Shown here one piece after another: positions 38,561 to 51,800 of a stretch of 64,000 nucleotides of DNA. The stretch lies in NCBI GenBank assembly GCA_036850595.1, contig CM072162.1:19521758-19585757 (forward strand), given 5' to 3'. The notes under the pieces were generated by a model. The model worked only from the letters and a program-made list of their open reading frames with translations. It was not told the DNA's origin and ran no database searches. How positions within the stretch are numbered: position 1 is the stretch's first letter; every line of letters begins with the position of its first letter. The DNA comes from Rhyacichthys aspro (lineage: Eukaryota; Chordata; Actinopteri; Gobiiformes; Rhyacichthyidae). The translations under genes and the position numbers were made by a program.

Positions 38561-39102
38561 CATACATTTTGGGGCTTTACGCTGTAGAAAAAGACTGTAC
38601 AGTGACTCTAACATCACACACAACACTATAATGTGTTACGTTATAAATAATAGAATTGATATTACTTAATAACTGAAAAATGGCAACTTACAACTTTTTA
38701 TAAGGCCTTAAAAATACATGAGGTCATTCTAAACCTATACTGTTACTGTATTGAATTCAGACTAACACTATATCACAACCGCTCTCCAACACTGGACATG
38801 TAAACCTACAGACAGCACATATTATGTATCAGACCCGAGCTAATTAGCAGTTAGCCGACATGTGTTATCCAATACTGAGATGCTAATATTAGCCATTGAA
38901 GCCATGTAACACATTCAATGCCAATGTTGAATTAAACATGGCTATACATCTCACACCAGGGACATTAGAGGGACATTAGAGAAGGACCTGCCGACAGTGT
39001 ATAGGCTTTAAGACTGTTCACAGATGCAGGGTTTATTCATTTCTTTTCAGAATGATATATGCAGATATATAAAGCCTGATAGTCTTAAACTGGTGCTCAC
39101 TA

Positions 39103-39895
39103 TAGGGTGACCATATTCCCAGATCTCCAAACTGGGACACTTTTTGGGATATTCTTTTTCACAAACCCACTGGCAGATGAAAAAATAATGTGTTTTTAGT
39201 TTAAAACAATGTTATTCCAACGTATTATATCAACAACATTTGAGCTGCAATGGTCTACAACAGGGATGTCCAAACTATGGCCCGGGGGCCAAATGCGGCC
39301 CGCAGAGCAATTTTTTGTGGCCCTCAGGCTCAAATTTTCATTTTTCTGCATGTGACTCTACATAATCCAACTAAAAGAAAGCATTAATTGTGTAACAAGA
39401 TATAATTCCACTTTTCTCTGTGGTTATAAAATAGAGGGACACTAAAAAACCTGCCAGAACAAGTGTCCAGAAAATAGATACAACTGAAGGGGACTTTGGT
39501 GAAGCCAAATTTGGGACACCTCAGCGAGTGGCCCTCGGTATTCTTTTTTGATCATTATGTGGCCCTTAGTGAAAAAAGTTTGGACACCCCTGGTCTATAA
39601 CATAATTAACCAAAAAAAGCTAAAAAAAACAAACAAAAACATGACCTTTTCAGATCACATTATAGAGGCTCAGGTTCCCATTGAAGTTGTTTGAAAAGGC
39701 CAAATGAATTACAGTAAGCGACATACGTTTATGGAAAAATGTTGTAAAGTTTGTTGCAGTGATTGGTGTTAAAATGGGGACACGGTCTGTTCAAAACTGG
39801 GACATATTAATGTTTCACAGATATTTGTTGAGACATGGGACAGGGACTGTGAAAGTGGATCAGTCCCCATTAAATAGGGACACATGGTCACTCTA
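39103..39895. mobile_element. hAT-like non-autonomous element (outer, interrupted)
   Basis: Terminal inverted repeats TAGGGTGACCAT (39103-39114) and, on the opposite strand, TAGAGTGACCAT (39884-39895) differ at one base. An exact 8-bp duplication GCTCACTA flanks it at 39095-39102 and 39896-39903, the hallmark of hAT transposition. The element totals 793 bp, of which 340 are a second element plus its target duplication. Subtracting this leaves about 453 bp with no coding capacity. Confidence 0.88.
39261..39592. mobile_element. hAT-like non-autonomous element nested in the 39103-39895 element
   Basis: Inverted ends CAGGGATGTCCAAACT (39261-39276) and, on the other strand, CAGGGGTGTCCAAACT (39577-39592) differ at one base. 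Flanking 8-bp sequences GTCTACAA (39253-39260) and GTCTATAA (39593-39600) match at seven of eight bases. The interior carries the GGCCC-rich subterminal blocks typical of this family. It is 332 bp and must have inserted after the outer element. Confidence 0.88.
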
Positions 39896-40810
39896 GCTCA
39901 CTAACATATGTAATTCAATCAGAGCTATTGTTTTCACTCATTAAAGACAAACTGAGCACCGATGAGACCCTCTGCCTAAATGAAAACAAAGTACCTACAT
40001 ATAATGGCATACCTTAAACTATTAATATAACTACAGATGAGAGTTTAGTTCGTTATAGTCTCTCTCATGTCACATACGTCTCTGGACACATCCAGGACAA
40101 TGTTAATGTTTTGTCCTGTGCGTTCCCATGGTGACAGCTGCTGACCCATTATCTTTCCTTGGCCCGTGTAATGTCGCTCTGACCGCTGAACCTCACACTG
40201 TAGGCCACACGCTAACACCATGTCCACAGCCCGCTGCTCACTTCACAGACGGGACGTTTATATTCTGTCTTGTAAACTCTGGCGCTGCTTGCTCTGCGCG
40301 ACTTCTTGACCCGTTTAGGATTTCTGCTGCTATTACGGAGCATATTGTAGTCTCGTCTGGAGGCTATTCTTAGCGCCACGTGAAGTAAAAACACGGGGAG
40401 CTGCAGATCAAATGTATAGGACCAATGCTCTGATAAATCCCTAACTTTAAAACGTGACATTAAAGAAGATGAGTGTTCTTCCAGACTGGTTTTGTTACCG
40501 AATGTTTTTGTCAAAGTCAGTGCTTCTTTAAAGACGCTTTTGTACTAAACTGAATTTCTTCCAGAACAAAATAATGTGGTAGGAAGTCAAGAGTTGCAAA
40601 AAAGAAGACAAAGATGGCCAAAGTGAGGGAGCATGGATGTATAATAGCATTTCCAAAGTTATTTTTCTCAGGACCCAAATTTGAAAATGTCAAATGAGTC
40701 AGCTATAACCCGTGACCTTCTAAGTGTCATTTACTTTTCACTGTTCATCATTCCTGGCCTTTTACATCTTACATCTCTGAGTTTTTTCTTTTAATAATAT
40801 AATTTTACAG

Positions 40811-40945
40811 CAGAGGTGTGGACTTGAGTCACAAATTGAATGACTTCTAACTTGACTTGAGAAAATGTAAAAAGACTTGTAACTCGACTCGGACTTTAAC
40901 ACCAAAGACTCGAGACTTCACTTGGACTTGAGCCTCTGACCTGAA
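40811..40945 (+). repeat. Degenerate CAGAGGTGTGG-type repeat
   Basis: It begins CAGAGGTGTGGACTTGAGTC and continues with repeated GACTTG/ACTCGACTCGGACTTT and CAAAGACTCGAGACTTCACT, the pattern of a common fish hAT-like element rich in GACTTGAGTC. I cannot place a right end. Confidence 0.55.
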
Positions 40946-43100
40946 AATATTTTTGCTTCCCTTGAAAAGATTGTTATTTAAAAAGTGTGCACAAAACAAT
41001 TAATTTTCTCTTAAAAGCGTAGTGCTACAGGGATATATAACCAAATGCCAAAAAGCAGCCACACATCGTAAATCACTGATCACCAAAGCATAGAAACATC
41101 ATTACAACAATACTTTTTTTTGGCTAAATGGTCTATAGAAATACCAGGACTTACTTTATGATATTTTGTTACATAAATACAGATTTAAAAGCTGACACCA
41201 GTGGTTTATTTTACCATTATAATAGTGTTGTTGAACCTTGAAACCTTAAAATATAGGACTTTGGACATTAGCCTTACCATTCAAAATTAGGGGAACTTTG
41301 GCAAACTTAAAAAAAAATGCTAAAAAAGGAATTCCCCTCTGAGTATGCCATTATTCACATAAACACTAAAATAAAAATGCTGACACTGACTCAATGGCCC
41401 ATCTGGGTAGAACACAGTAGCTCTAGACTAATATAAATACAGAGACGACTGTTTGTTTGGTCTGTGTTGTAAAAGTGGGTAAACTGATTCCCTCCGGTGT
41501 CTTCTTTACTGGCCCAATGACAGCAGTCCGATTAAACGGCCTAATCAACCACAACAACACTTAGCTTTACATGTTAGCATAATGTGTTTGAATTTGCACC
41601 CCAGTTAAAGACGGCAAAGCTTTCCAACACAAATACCAGCTCCTGCAGCTATTAATAGAGCTATAGGACTATGTAATGCTATATATTGTAATCTAGAGGC
41701 TGAGGATAATAATAGCAGCGGCCAGTTAACCTGAATGCACAGAAAAGGAAACATAAAATGTGTTGTTATGTAAAGTCTATATGTCGTCCAGAGGGCAGTC
41801 AGTCTGAGCAGTGGGGCTCTGGGTTACTTCTTGGCAAAAATGTGAAGAAAAACCATGTGCCTTGTTGACTATAAGATCTTTACAACCTTTAACAAAACCA
41901 TTATGGATGCATTATTTATGGGGGATGGAAGTTTCTTATTAACACAGAGTAAAATCTTATAAAATGTACCATATTGTTACCAGTATCCGATGAAAGGCAG
42001 TATTTCGACGTATTCTTTTTTTGTACATATGCTTTATAAGGTTGGAGTACACTAGCTTCTTTGGCATGCTGTGGTCTGCAGACAGTAAAAGAATATTAGA
42101 CCGTGAAACCAGGGTCTAATTAGGAAACTCATAAAACGTCTGGGTGTTTGACTCCACAAAAAGTCATCATATTTCTGGTCTCATTCGGTTTTTGATGACT
42201 TTTACTTTCTATATCTCTAAGGAGTTTGATACACATTTCTTTCTCTCAATTTAAAGACCTTTGACAGCTTTGACACACAACAAAACTCTTGACTGACTTA
42301 TTTTTCCATTTTCTATGTTGGCCCAAAAACATTTCACAACGACAAAATGTTCTTATAGTGAAAAAAACACCCTCATGACCCAATCTAATGGTTTAAACAG
42401 GGATTACAGGCCTCCCTTTTGTTGAAATGTCTCTTGTTGCAGACTAGACTCCATCCAGTTGTACAAAGTAATATAACAGGCCTTTGATCACTGCTCTTTT
42501 GAGTCTTCTCTGGATTTATCTGTTAAACACACACTTAATGCCACTATTCAGAAACACTTGCTATTTCTCTGTCACTTTAAGGAGCCTTTTTGAACCACAC
42601 AAATGCATATGAATACATGGTACGTTCCTCCCTCTCGCGGCCTCATCTCCAGCAGCCCATTAATGAGTGCTACTTCCCGAGTTTGTGGAGGTTTTCCTGG
42701 TGCCAACAGCAGCCACACCCGAACAGCTGGAACGGGGACAAGAGCTCACAGCTGTAGACACTGTGTTAACTCCGCTAACACTGAGCGGCAGAACAACCCG
42801 GAGAGAAACAGTGTCTGCAGGTTCAGGGCTCGGTGCAGATTCTCAGCAGCAGATTTGAGGACACATTAAGAGTGATTGAGAATAGTTACAGCCTAAATAG
42901 CCTCGCTGTATGCGCCGATGTGTGTGTGAACAAGAACAATGTGGCCATTTATGGGGTGAATACCGCAGCCTTTAACAAGGGCCCTTAACATATTAATCAT
43001 GTGACCTGCTTGAGCTCTGGAAATCTCTGCTCTGACAGACTCTCAGCCCTCTCTGAAAAGCCACATTTGATTATCTCAATGTAGCATTTTCCCACTGATT
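40946..43100. other. Intergenic DNA without recognised genes
   Basis: AT-rich with one GC-richer patch at 42620-42860. That patch is open in two plus-strand frames and contains CCCATTAATGAG, a homeodomain-core motif. I recognise no protein in either frame and no element ends. Confidence 0.45.
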
Positions 43101-43156
43101 CATTTCTCTATAAAAGTAGCATTTAACCTCAAATTATCTGTGATTCAGGAAAAATG
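43101..43156 (+). repeat. Left copy of a 56-bp direct repeat
   Basis: CATTTCTCTATAAAAGTAGC and the following 36 bases align without gaps to 43987-44042 at 45 of 56 positions. The two copies bracket the hAT-like repeat at 43198-43986. Confidence 0.8.
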
Positions 43157-43197
43157 CCATTACTCACTGCAAATAAGTTTCATAAAATGACTGGGCA

Positions 43198-43986
43198 CAG
43201 AGGTGGGTAAAGTACTCAAAATCTGTACTCAAGTTAAATTAGTCAACAAATGTATTACTTGAGCAATTACATTAAATTAAAAGTATTATTATGGAATTAG
43301 TTTTACGTTATTGGACAAATAAGTTAATAAAATACTATTAATGCTACTTCCTAGTAAACAGTGCTAACCATGCCACCAGTATACAACCTTTAAGAAATAT
43401 TGATGTATTCTGAAACATGTTACTACTTCAGTTCCTACCCAACTCTGTTCTCTGTTTACTTGTGAATATAAAATAGCAGTGAACCTTGCACAATCTGATT
43501 CTGAGAAAAGTGCATAGCTAAGTGGAAATGTTTTGTAAAATGTCATTTCAGCAGAATTACCACCCACATTAAAGCAGCCCTACGTAACTTTTATCCAGCA
43601 GGGGGCGCAGATTCCTCTCTGTGCGACCTGAACGCCATGTTTGTTTACCTGTAGAGAAGACGGAAAGTTTGGAAAAAAGAGCATGTCTTCTGAAACGGTC
43701 GGGTCATTTTAGCATGTTTTGTACAAATACGACTCTGCTAGGGTCCAGTGTATTGACCTATTTTCTTTATTAATCTCTCACAATATACTTTCATGTTTAA
43801 GAACCATCAAAAAATGATTACAGGATATATATGTATTTCTGGGCTAAGTTACTCTGCGCTAGGAAAACATCTGTAGAGTATTGTAAAGTAGTATAGCACT
43901 AGTAATTCAAAAGTATAAAATTATTACTTGAGTAAGAAAAACAGTGTATTCAGTTGTGTAAATCTGACCAGTTGCCACCCATCTCT
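43198..43986 (+). mobile_element. hAT-like repeat (CAGAGGTGGG family) carrying a second repeat
   Basis: The left end CAGAGGTGGGTAAAGTACTC and the following AATCTGTACTCAAGTTAAA are diagnostic of an abundant fish non-autonomous family. The right end ACCAGTTGCCACCCATCTC is its expected but eroded inverted counterpart. A different repeat, starting AAAGCAGCCCTACGTAAC at 43572, occupies 43572-43790 inside it and is related to 14690-14830. No target duplication is clear. Confidence 0.65.
43572..43790 (+). repeat. Repeat inserted within the 43198-43986 element
   Basis: It starts AAAGCAGCCCTACGTAACTT and continues with CAGCAGGGGGCGCAGATTCC, GTTTGTTTACCTG and GGGTCCAGTGTATTGACC. The latter blocks match the copy at 14690-14830. 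It is a non-coding interspersed repeat of a type frequent in fish. Confidence 0.6.
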
Positions 43987-44042
43987 CATTTCTACATAAA
44001 AGTAGCAGTTAACCTTAAACGATCTGTGATTTAATGGAAATG
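43987..44042 (+). repeat. Right copy of a 56-bp direct repeat
   Basis: CATTTCTACATAAAAGTAGC begins immediately after the right end of the 43198-43986 element and matches 43101-43156 at 45 of 56 ungapped positions. Confidence 0.8.
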
Positions 44043-47000
44043 TGTTTAATAAAAAGGGGATTAAGTGTGAAGCACTGGGAGCAGTCGTGATCTTTGACCT
44101 TCACAGGACGAGCCTCTGCCCCGTCGAGGCACATGTGATGTCATCCTGACTACAGAACAGGCAGTGCTGGAAAAAAAATCCCAAAATAAAAAAAACTCAG
44201 CAGCCGAGCAGAATAATTATACGAAAGAGGGAGTGAATCAGGAAATAGCTCTTGGTTTGGGAAACTCAGGAGTTAGAGGGAGCACTGCCATGAGCTAAAT
44301 GAAAACAGCATTTGACAAAGAGGAGTGCTACACAGGGAAACAAAGGCCAAAATGTGCTTTGTTCCTGGAGAGTTGTGGCAGGGGATCGAGTGGTCAGCCA
44401 ACAGAATATCCCTCCTCCACAGGACTTAGACCAGCCATGTTCATAATCTGGTCCAGGGGCCAGTCACGTGGGTTTGGTTTTTATACGACCTGGATCACTC
44501 TCAGACACAGTTATACAATACCGGTTCAAAAGGCTTCTTACGAAAACTAGTAAACATGAGTAGCCTTAACCAGGGAGTCACTTTACCTCTTTTCTTTTTG
44601 CATTTTTAAATTCATGTAGCTTTGCTGGAATAAAATCCTCATCTCCCTCCTCACAACTTTTTCCAGTTATTTCATAATAGTTCCCTAAATTCTGAGCTTT
44701 CTAGGATAAAGTATGGAAGAAATAATGAAATTTCCATCAAGAACCACTGAGGACATCTTTTATTCATTGAAAAAACACTATGGAATGTTGCAGTTGCCAA
44801 GCAACGAAGTTAATGTTAGCAGCTGCTGTTTTCACCATTTTAACTCACCTTATTAATATAAATACACTGTTTATGGAAAAGACTCACACTTGATTATTAT
44901 TGCCTTGTGGCCAATTCCACCAGTGGCTATTTATGGTACTGCAACGAAAACAAAACTCACATGCCAAAGATTTTTCTACCTTTTTGACAACAGTGTAAAA
45001 CAAAAATCGAAAACTGGTACCTTACAAAATCACTCATTTGTCGTCATGAAATAATATTTAACCTGGATGTTTTATCTGTCAAAACATAACAAATAGCAAC
45101 AGCATTGCAGTGTAGCACATATAAATTTGCAAAGAAAGTTTCTAATCTGATCTTTTTGTTTGTTTGTTTGTTTGGAACATCTTTAGAGTGTAACGCATTG
45201 GTTTTGCAAAAGTCAGAAGAAAGCGTCAAATGAAACGTAACTATTCAAAATTCCACTGAACATACGTAATACGCCACAAAACACAAAACTAACCTTTTTG
45301 GTTTATGCACCAATGAGTGCCTTTAAAAATAAACTGTGCCCATGTTTAACAGTGGCTTGAACAATACAGGGCCAGTAAAATGAGGTTGTGGAGGCTTGGT
45401 CACAGCTGACTGATATTTGGTCACAATTTGAACAATTTAGTGGTTTTAAAAACACAATCACATCTCTCTCCCTTTAGTTAAAAACGCTCCAACAGGATAA
45501 CCCTGCCCAAGTCTTTAACTGACCCTCTGCCTGCCACCTCAAACCTGGCAGACTCTTCTTTCCCTCACTCTCCCCTCACACGTTTTAATGGGTATCTTCC
45601 CAATCATGTTTTTATTGCAGGAAATTTCAGCGCACCACATCGCGTGAGCTGAGGAACTGCTCCATTCTTAGCTCGGCTGCGCTCGGTGCCAGGACGACTG
45701 CAGTTTGCCAGAGTGAGCTGATGTGTGTTAGCGAAGGGGGAGGTGAACTGCAGCAGCGAGAGTTTAGTGCCAACATAAGACCTCACAACACCCTACCTCT
45801 CTGTCAGTGGTAAAAATCTTACCGTTATGGCCAAAAAACACATAGATACATACAGCAACACATGGACAACAACACCACATTACATAATAGTGCATGCCAC
45901 ATGAGAAAATACACATTTAAAAGGCTATATTCCTATTTACATTGACAGCAGCTGCTCTCAACGTGGCACTTTCAGCTCATCATAAGATTTCATTGCACTT
46001 TAAAGGAATGTAGTGAGTCATACTAAACTCACTGTTATTTTGTTGCCACGAGAGATCAAAATAAATTGTATATTACTAACAAAATGACTGGTTTTAGAAT
46101 AATTTTGTTTACAGTTTACATCATGTGCTGTATATTACTGTCACTGGTGATTAAACATGAAGTAAAGTCAAAGATCATGTTTGGGTTACAGGTCAAAATC
46201 ATATTGGAAAAAAATATGTGGAATAAAAATACATGATACAACCTGGTGATAAACAGGAGATAGAGGTTGGGGCAGTGGATAAGGACATTAAAAAACAGGG
46301 CTTTTTCATGTGAGGCCCAGATTTGTGTCCATAGTTGGCATTGGACATGTTTTTGGATAAAATAAGAGAAAAAAAAACTTGATCTATGCAAATATGCTGT
46401 TTCTTTATGTATTTAGTAGCCAGGGCAGCCAAATGAAATGGGATCAATTAATCTGAGGTAATTTATTCTGCGTCTGTTGGTACTTCCTTGTAGAAATCCT
46501 ACTCAAATCCACATTTACCAGACAAACTCCTTGTTCAGAAGAGAAAAAGAATTAGCAATGATATACAGTATATTGCACGAAATCCAATTCTCAAGTGTAA
46601 TTCTTTCAGACCATCGTCTTCACATTGTTACGGTCCTATTTTCTAAAAAAAAAAACGATCTCATAAAACAAACCACCATTTTACTCATTCCTAGAAACAC
46701 TACAGATACAGTATATTTAGGAAAGTGGCCATATTCCAACAACAGTGAAGTGGAGGGAGGCAGAAAAAGGAGGAGCCCACTGTCGTCTGAGTCACTGTGG
46801 CATAACTTCACAGCCTTTTTTCCTCAGAAACACTTAGTCCTGCACCAGTGCCATCACCAACACCCAACCTTTGACAGCTTATGTGCGTGACTCTGTCTTA
46901 ACTCTGTACCCTCCCTCTTCTGGCAGCCACCTTGGTTTTTTCTCGGTCCCAAAAGAGGCTGTGGTTTGGGGCCTGAGGTTTAATTGAAATAATATTTGCT

Positions 47001-48387
47001 GTAGCTGCCTCCCAGACTCTATTCTCCCTCAACAACAGATATTATTTTTAGCCTCTGCACTAACTTCTGTCATTTCCTGCTGCTCAGTTCACTGTGCTCT
47101 CAAAGACTAGCTCTGTTTCATTCCGACCACAACACCGTCCTGAAGCTCACCTGACAGGAAGCCCACCCTTATAACGAATAATGAGACACTCTGTGTATTA
47201 TGCTGTTTTCGTTATGCAGAGAAAAGTCTACCTAGTTGCATTTTTTTGTTTTGGTTTAATGTTGAACTGTAATATGAGAATTTTAAATGTAGCACATCAT
47301 TTAATAAATATTCTTGTACATCATCTGACAATAACAACTTAAGCTAGCATCTGAAACCTCTCAACTAAGCGATGATTTAAGGTGCACTGTGTAAAACTTG
47401 TACTATATTGTTCAATAAAATGTAGAAAATCAGTAAAAAACTTCTCAAATAAGTAATTTATCCAAGACAAAAGAGTAATTAAATTAAAAAATGCTCCACT
47501 AGAGAAGAAATACCTTGATGATTCTTTTTTTCACACACTATTTTGCGTGAAGGGTTTGCTCAGAGACAACAGCAGGTTCCCTCCGAGCTGTAGCTGCTCA
47601 CACACAGTAGAAACGTTTAAAGTGTGAAGCTGCAATCCTTAATGTCACACGTCAGATGCAAAAAATAAAACACACTCTGCACCTTCTTGAAACAAATCTA
47701 ATGGTGTCAAAGTTAAATATATTTTGGGCTTGACATGTTGTAAATGTTACTAGAATAGTACTAGAAGAGCAGTACATGGATATGCTCTGAAATTGAGATG
47801 TTTAATTGAGTTTTTTTCTTAATTTGACCATGTTTCCAAAATACAGTGCAGCTTTATTCAGAGTCCTGAAACATTGAAGATAGAGAGAGCTAAAATAAGT
47901 GACCTGAGCATCTTTAGCGTCTTCCTCAGCCTTAAGTCCCATTGCACTGTCTATGGTTCAACAGTAGCCCCCTGCTCCCCTCTGAGCCCAGTATAAAAGC
48001 CCCCGTGGAGCTCCTGGTTGAGTGAACAGGCCAGAGCTCCGATGCCCTTCTGTTGTGTGTTCGATGTATATTTGTGGAGTGGTCTGTATAGTCTACTGTG
48101 AAAACTTTGTCTTGCGCTGGTTCGTTGGGCTGTGTGAGGTCTTCAGGTCCAGCCCGATGTGGAAACAACTTGGAGTCCTGAGAAATGTGTCACTGTCACA
48201 ACAGCATTCAGTACACTTCTATAAGATGAGGTTGGGTATGACAGCCATACTTCTCAAAAAAAAAAAATCTAACTGTGGATAAAAAGGTCAGGATTCTTAC
48301 TATTTTTAATAAATCATATTTTCAAGAGACAGCCTTTGCTTATTATTAGTAATTACTTTTCAACAGATTTCTTTCTCGGAGGATCTA
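44043..48387. other. Intergenic DNA without recognised genes
   Basis: No gene is supported. A TTTG microsatellite lies at 45157-45174 and a repeat fragment like GGTGCACTGTGTAAAACTTG near 47381. Moderately GC-rich patches at 45620-45790 and 46900-47170 stand out from the AT-rich background and could be conserved non-coding elements (inference). Confidence 0.45.
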
Positions 48388-48885
48388 AACTCAAACTACA
48401 GCAGCCTCAAAGAGTCAAAACTCAAACTACAGCAGCCTCAAAGGGTCAAAACTCAAACTACAGCAGCCTCAAAGGGTCAAAACTCAAACTACAGTAGCCT
48501 CAAAGGGTCAAAACTCAAACTACAGCAGCCTCAAAGGGTCAAAACTCAAACTACAGCAAACTCAAAGGGTCAAAACTCAAACTACAGCAAACTCAAAGGG
48601 TCAAAACTCAAACTACAGCAAACTCAAAGGGTCAAAACTCAAACTACAGCAGCCTCAAAGGGTCAAAACTCAAACTACAGCAGCCTCAAAGAGTCAAAAC
48701 TCAAACTACAGCAAACTCAAAGGGTCAAAACTCAAACTACAGCACATTCAAAGGGTCAAAACTCAAACTACAGTAGGCTCAAAGGGTCAAAACTCAAACT
48801 ACAGCAAACTCAAAGGGTCAAAACTCAAACTACAGCAAACTCAAAGGGTTAAAACTCAAACTACAGCAGCCTCAAAGGGTCAAAA
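48388..48885 (+). repeat. 31-bp minisatellite, 16 copies with no indels
   Basis: Units containing CTCAAACTACAGCAGCCTC followed by AAAGGGTCAAAA repeat exactly every 31 bp. The CAAACTAC anchor runs from 48392 to 48857, which is 15 intervals of 31. Copies differ only by substitutions: CAGCAGCCTC (copies 1-3, 5, 9, 10, 16), CAGCAAACTC (6-8, 11, 14, 15), CAGTAGCCTC (4), CAGCACATTC (12) and CAGTAGGCTC (13), plus AAAGAG in copies 1 and 10 and GGGTTAAAA in 15. Confidence 0.97.
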
Positions 48886-51800
48886 TCTATTTGGAAAGAA
48901 GAAACTTATGTTAATAAACTAAATAAACACTGAGGTTTTTAAAACAGTTACAATACAACTAAGTAATTTTCTTCGATCAATTAATACACATTATTTTCAT
49001 GGCATCTGGGCGTTTTACAGATTATTTCTATTTCTGAAAATCCTCTTTCCAGGTATCAGACGTTCACATCCAGGCCTTCTACTAAATATAGAGGGAAACT
49101 TAATAAGTATCTTCATATGGTTTTGTCTATGGTTGCAGTGATATATGGCCAATATGGAAAGCCTTGAGGGAAACTTAAGGAAAATAAGTTGCTGTTGTTA
49201 TATCTTCTGGTTGTCTTTGTACTTTAGCAATGCTCAAACAATGAGAGTATTGTCCAAAGAAGAAATATGGCCCCCACAAAGTGTCCTGGAGGGGTTGGTC
49301 AGCTCGAGTCAGCGTTTTTTAAAATCACACAGCATTTCGATCAAACGTCTGCATGAGCATATTGTGGAGGATTTAAAGAAGTGGCTCGTATAAGAGGTTT
49401 ATATCCTGTTGACAGAATTACACGTCATCATTGCCAGAGCCTAATAAAACATGTCAACAGTGTGTAAACAGAGTCAGGGGACGTGAAACCAGATGTGCCA
49501 GGGAAAATAAAGTACGTCCACACGTTTGCACAAGGGGGTCTTCGACAACCTGGGTGGGTTATGGTCGTCCAGCTGGCACCTGGTGATGGATGAGGCTGTG
49601 TGGACGGAGACAGGGGCTGGGGGCAACGGGGTAGGGTCCGGCCTGCTCAGATCAGTCCACGTTCTGAAGTATCGTCTCAGTTTCAAAGGCACTTGGTCTT
49701 TTCTCGGTCTTGGAGCCTGCATGTCCTCCTTGTGCAACTCAGGGTTTTCTCCAGGAACTCTGGCTTCCTCCCAAACTCCAAAGATAGCATTTTGAATTGA
49801 TGACTAAGAGGATGTTCCAAAATGTAAAGATAATATTGTGATGTGGCCAGAAACATGTTCTCACTTCACAAAAAGGCAATAGAGTAGAGGAAGTGTTTTT
49901 ATTTTGCTGTTGTCGTGCAAACTGTGAAGAAAAGATCCTCAGTGAAAAAGCTGTATACTGGAAAGCTATTGGCTGCTGGCTAGACACAGCGAGTAGAACA
50001 ACAGTGTCAAAATTAAATGCTTTTATGCTTTAAAACCTCTGATCTGACAATATGTTATTAGTAATAAAAAGTGTAAATCCATAACTTGCACTGCTCCAGA
50101 TGAAAAAATGTTGCAGAGCTGAGTTATTACCTGTGTTTAATGAATGAAGCAGCGTCTCTACCGGCCTGGCAGACATACTACAGCATTCTCAACAGATGAG
50201 TGCATCAGTGTGAAAGCAGATTGTTTTAATTATGCTGTAGGTTTGCATCATGTAAACAGCCCCTATACTGTAAATGTGTTGTTACTTATTCCTGTGGATT
50301 ACTGAAAATGAAGATTGAAGTAAAGTACGTCACGATTTGACATGCTTTGATCTGGCTTGTGCCTCATTTGTGTCATCCGTAGATTTATTTTTTAATCACT
50401 GATAACACCTTTTCACAAACATTAGCAAAATGAGTCTGTCTTCAATCTGAATTTGGACTTGACTGAATATTTTCTAATCACTTATGGTCTTTGCTGGTCT
50501 TACTTCAAAATCCTGAGACCAAGATAGCAATAAAATGTATTTTATTCACATGAGACCTTAATGGGTTTGACCTGTATCAAGGCTAAGCTCAATTACTGCA
50601 GCACTAAACAAGGATTCAGAGATGGGCCATGAGAATGTTGATACATAATGTCCAAATAATAAAAGGATTGTCTCAGACCTCCAGCTGGTTCTGAAGGGTC
50701 CTCGGAGCTCATTCACTGCTTTGGTTAAGTCTCCTCTTGATCCTCTATTATTGTTGTTTGACTTTGCAGCACTGAGGCTTCTCATTGTCTTGGCTTCACT
50801 GGATCCATGTGGGGAGCATTATTAACAAATGTAGTTTTTATCATTGAGTAAACCATAGCATTTTGTTGGGCATTTAAGTCCAAGGGCTTTGCATTTTACA
50901 ATGTGGGCTATTTCTCACAATTTCTCACAGATGTAAAAAAAATCCCACTCCAATGTTTTTTCCATTAGTGCTTACTGTACTGATCCAGTTCATGAACATG
51001 ACATGTTTTTCCACTTGAGCCTCACAGTAAGGGGTAGCAGCTCAGAGTCCTAAATAGGAACTAAAATAAGTTAATAGTGAGTTAAAAAATTGTATTCACC
51101 AGCCAGACTATTGGGTGAGAGGGTATTTACAGCACTGCTCAGTCTCATTTTGTGTCGTCTCATCCAAATAAGAGGTGGGACTGTTTGTTGATAATGCATC
51201 ACAACATGTTTTCTTTGGAGATTCATTTTGATGTAATTACGTGAAGGTGAAGTCCTCCTTTGTTCCGCACAGTTGAGCCAATCCTGACCCACCTGAGTCT
51301 GCACACCTCCATCTAAAAGAGAGTGGTCACTTCTCTCTAAACAGAGTTGGACTGAGACACATCAGTCATCTATTTACAACTGTGTGTTAAAGCCCAGACA
51401 AAAACTGTTTCAACTTCAACTGTAGATGATGAAGGAAGTCATGCAGACTCCAAATCTGTCACAGGAATCAGTCCCACTTCCTTCACCAGTCAGTTACAGT
51501 GCATCCTCGGAGCATCAAGGAAAAAAAAACTAAAACTAAAGGCAACAAAAGGTCACACAGCTCAGACGCTCAAATGAGAAAAGAGGAATAACAGTGAGTC
51601 TTGAGACAAATCTTGTGAATGTAAATGTGAAGCCATTTTGACGTGGGACAGCACAGTACAGTAGAGAACACAGAACAGAAGTTGTACCTCAGTTACGTCA
51701 GGTGACATTACCCAGGTAAGAAATGATTCTTCCATGTTTTGCTGTGAGTGAGAAACTTGCCTCATTTATTTATGGCCCCGCATTTATTCCTGCTGGAAAT

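Noticed and set aside
42603..42869. Two overlapping plus-strand frames as a small gene
   Set aside because: Both frames are open through the same GC-rich patch and neither translation resembles a known protein or has convincing splice sites.
48388..48885. 31-bp array as a CRISPR array
   Set aside because: The units are contiguous near-identical repeats without unique spacers and lie in a vertebrate genome; it is a minisatellite.
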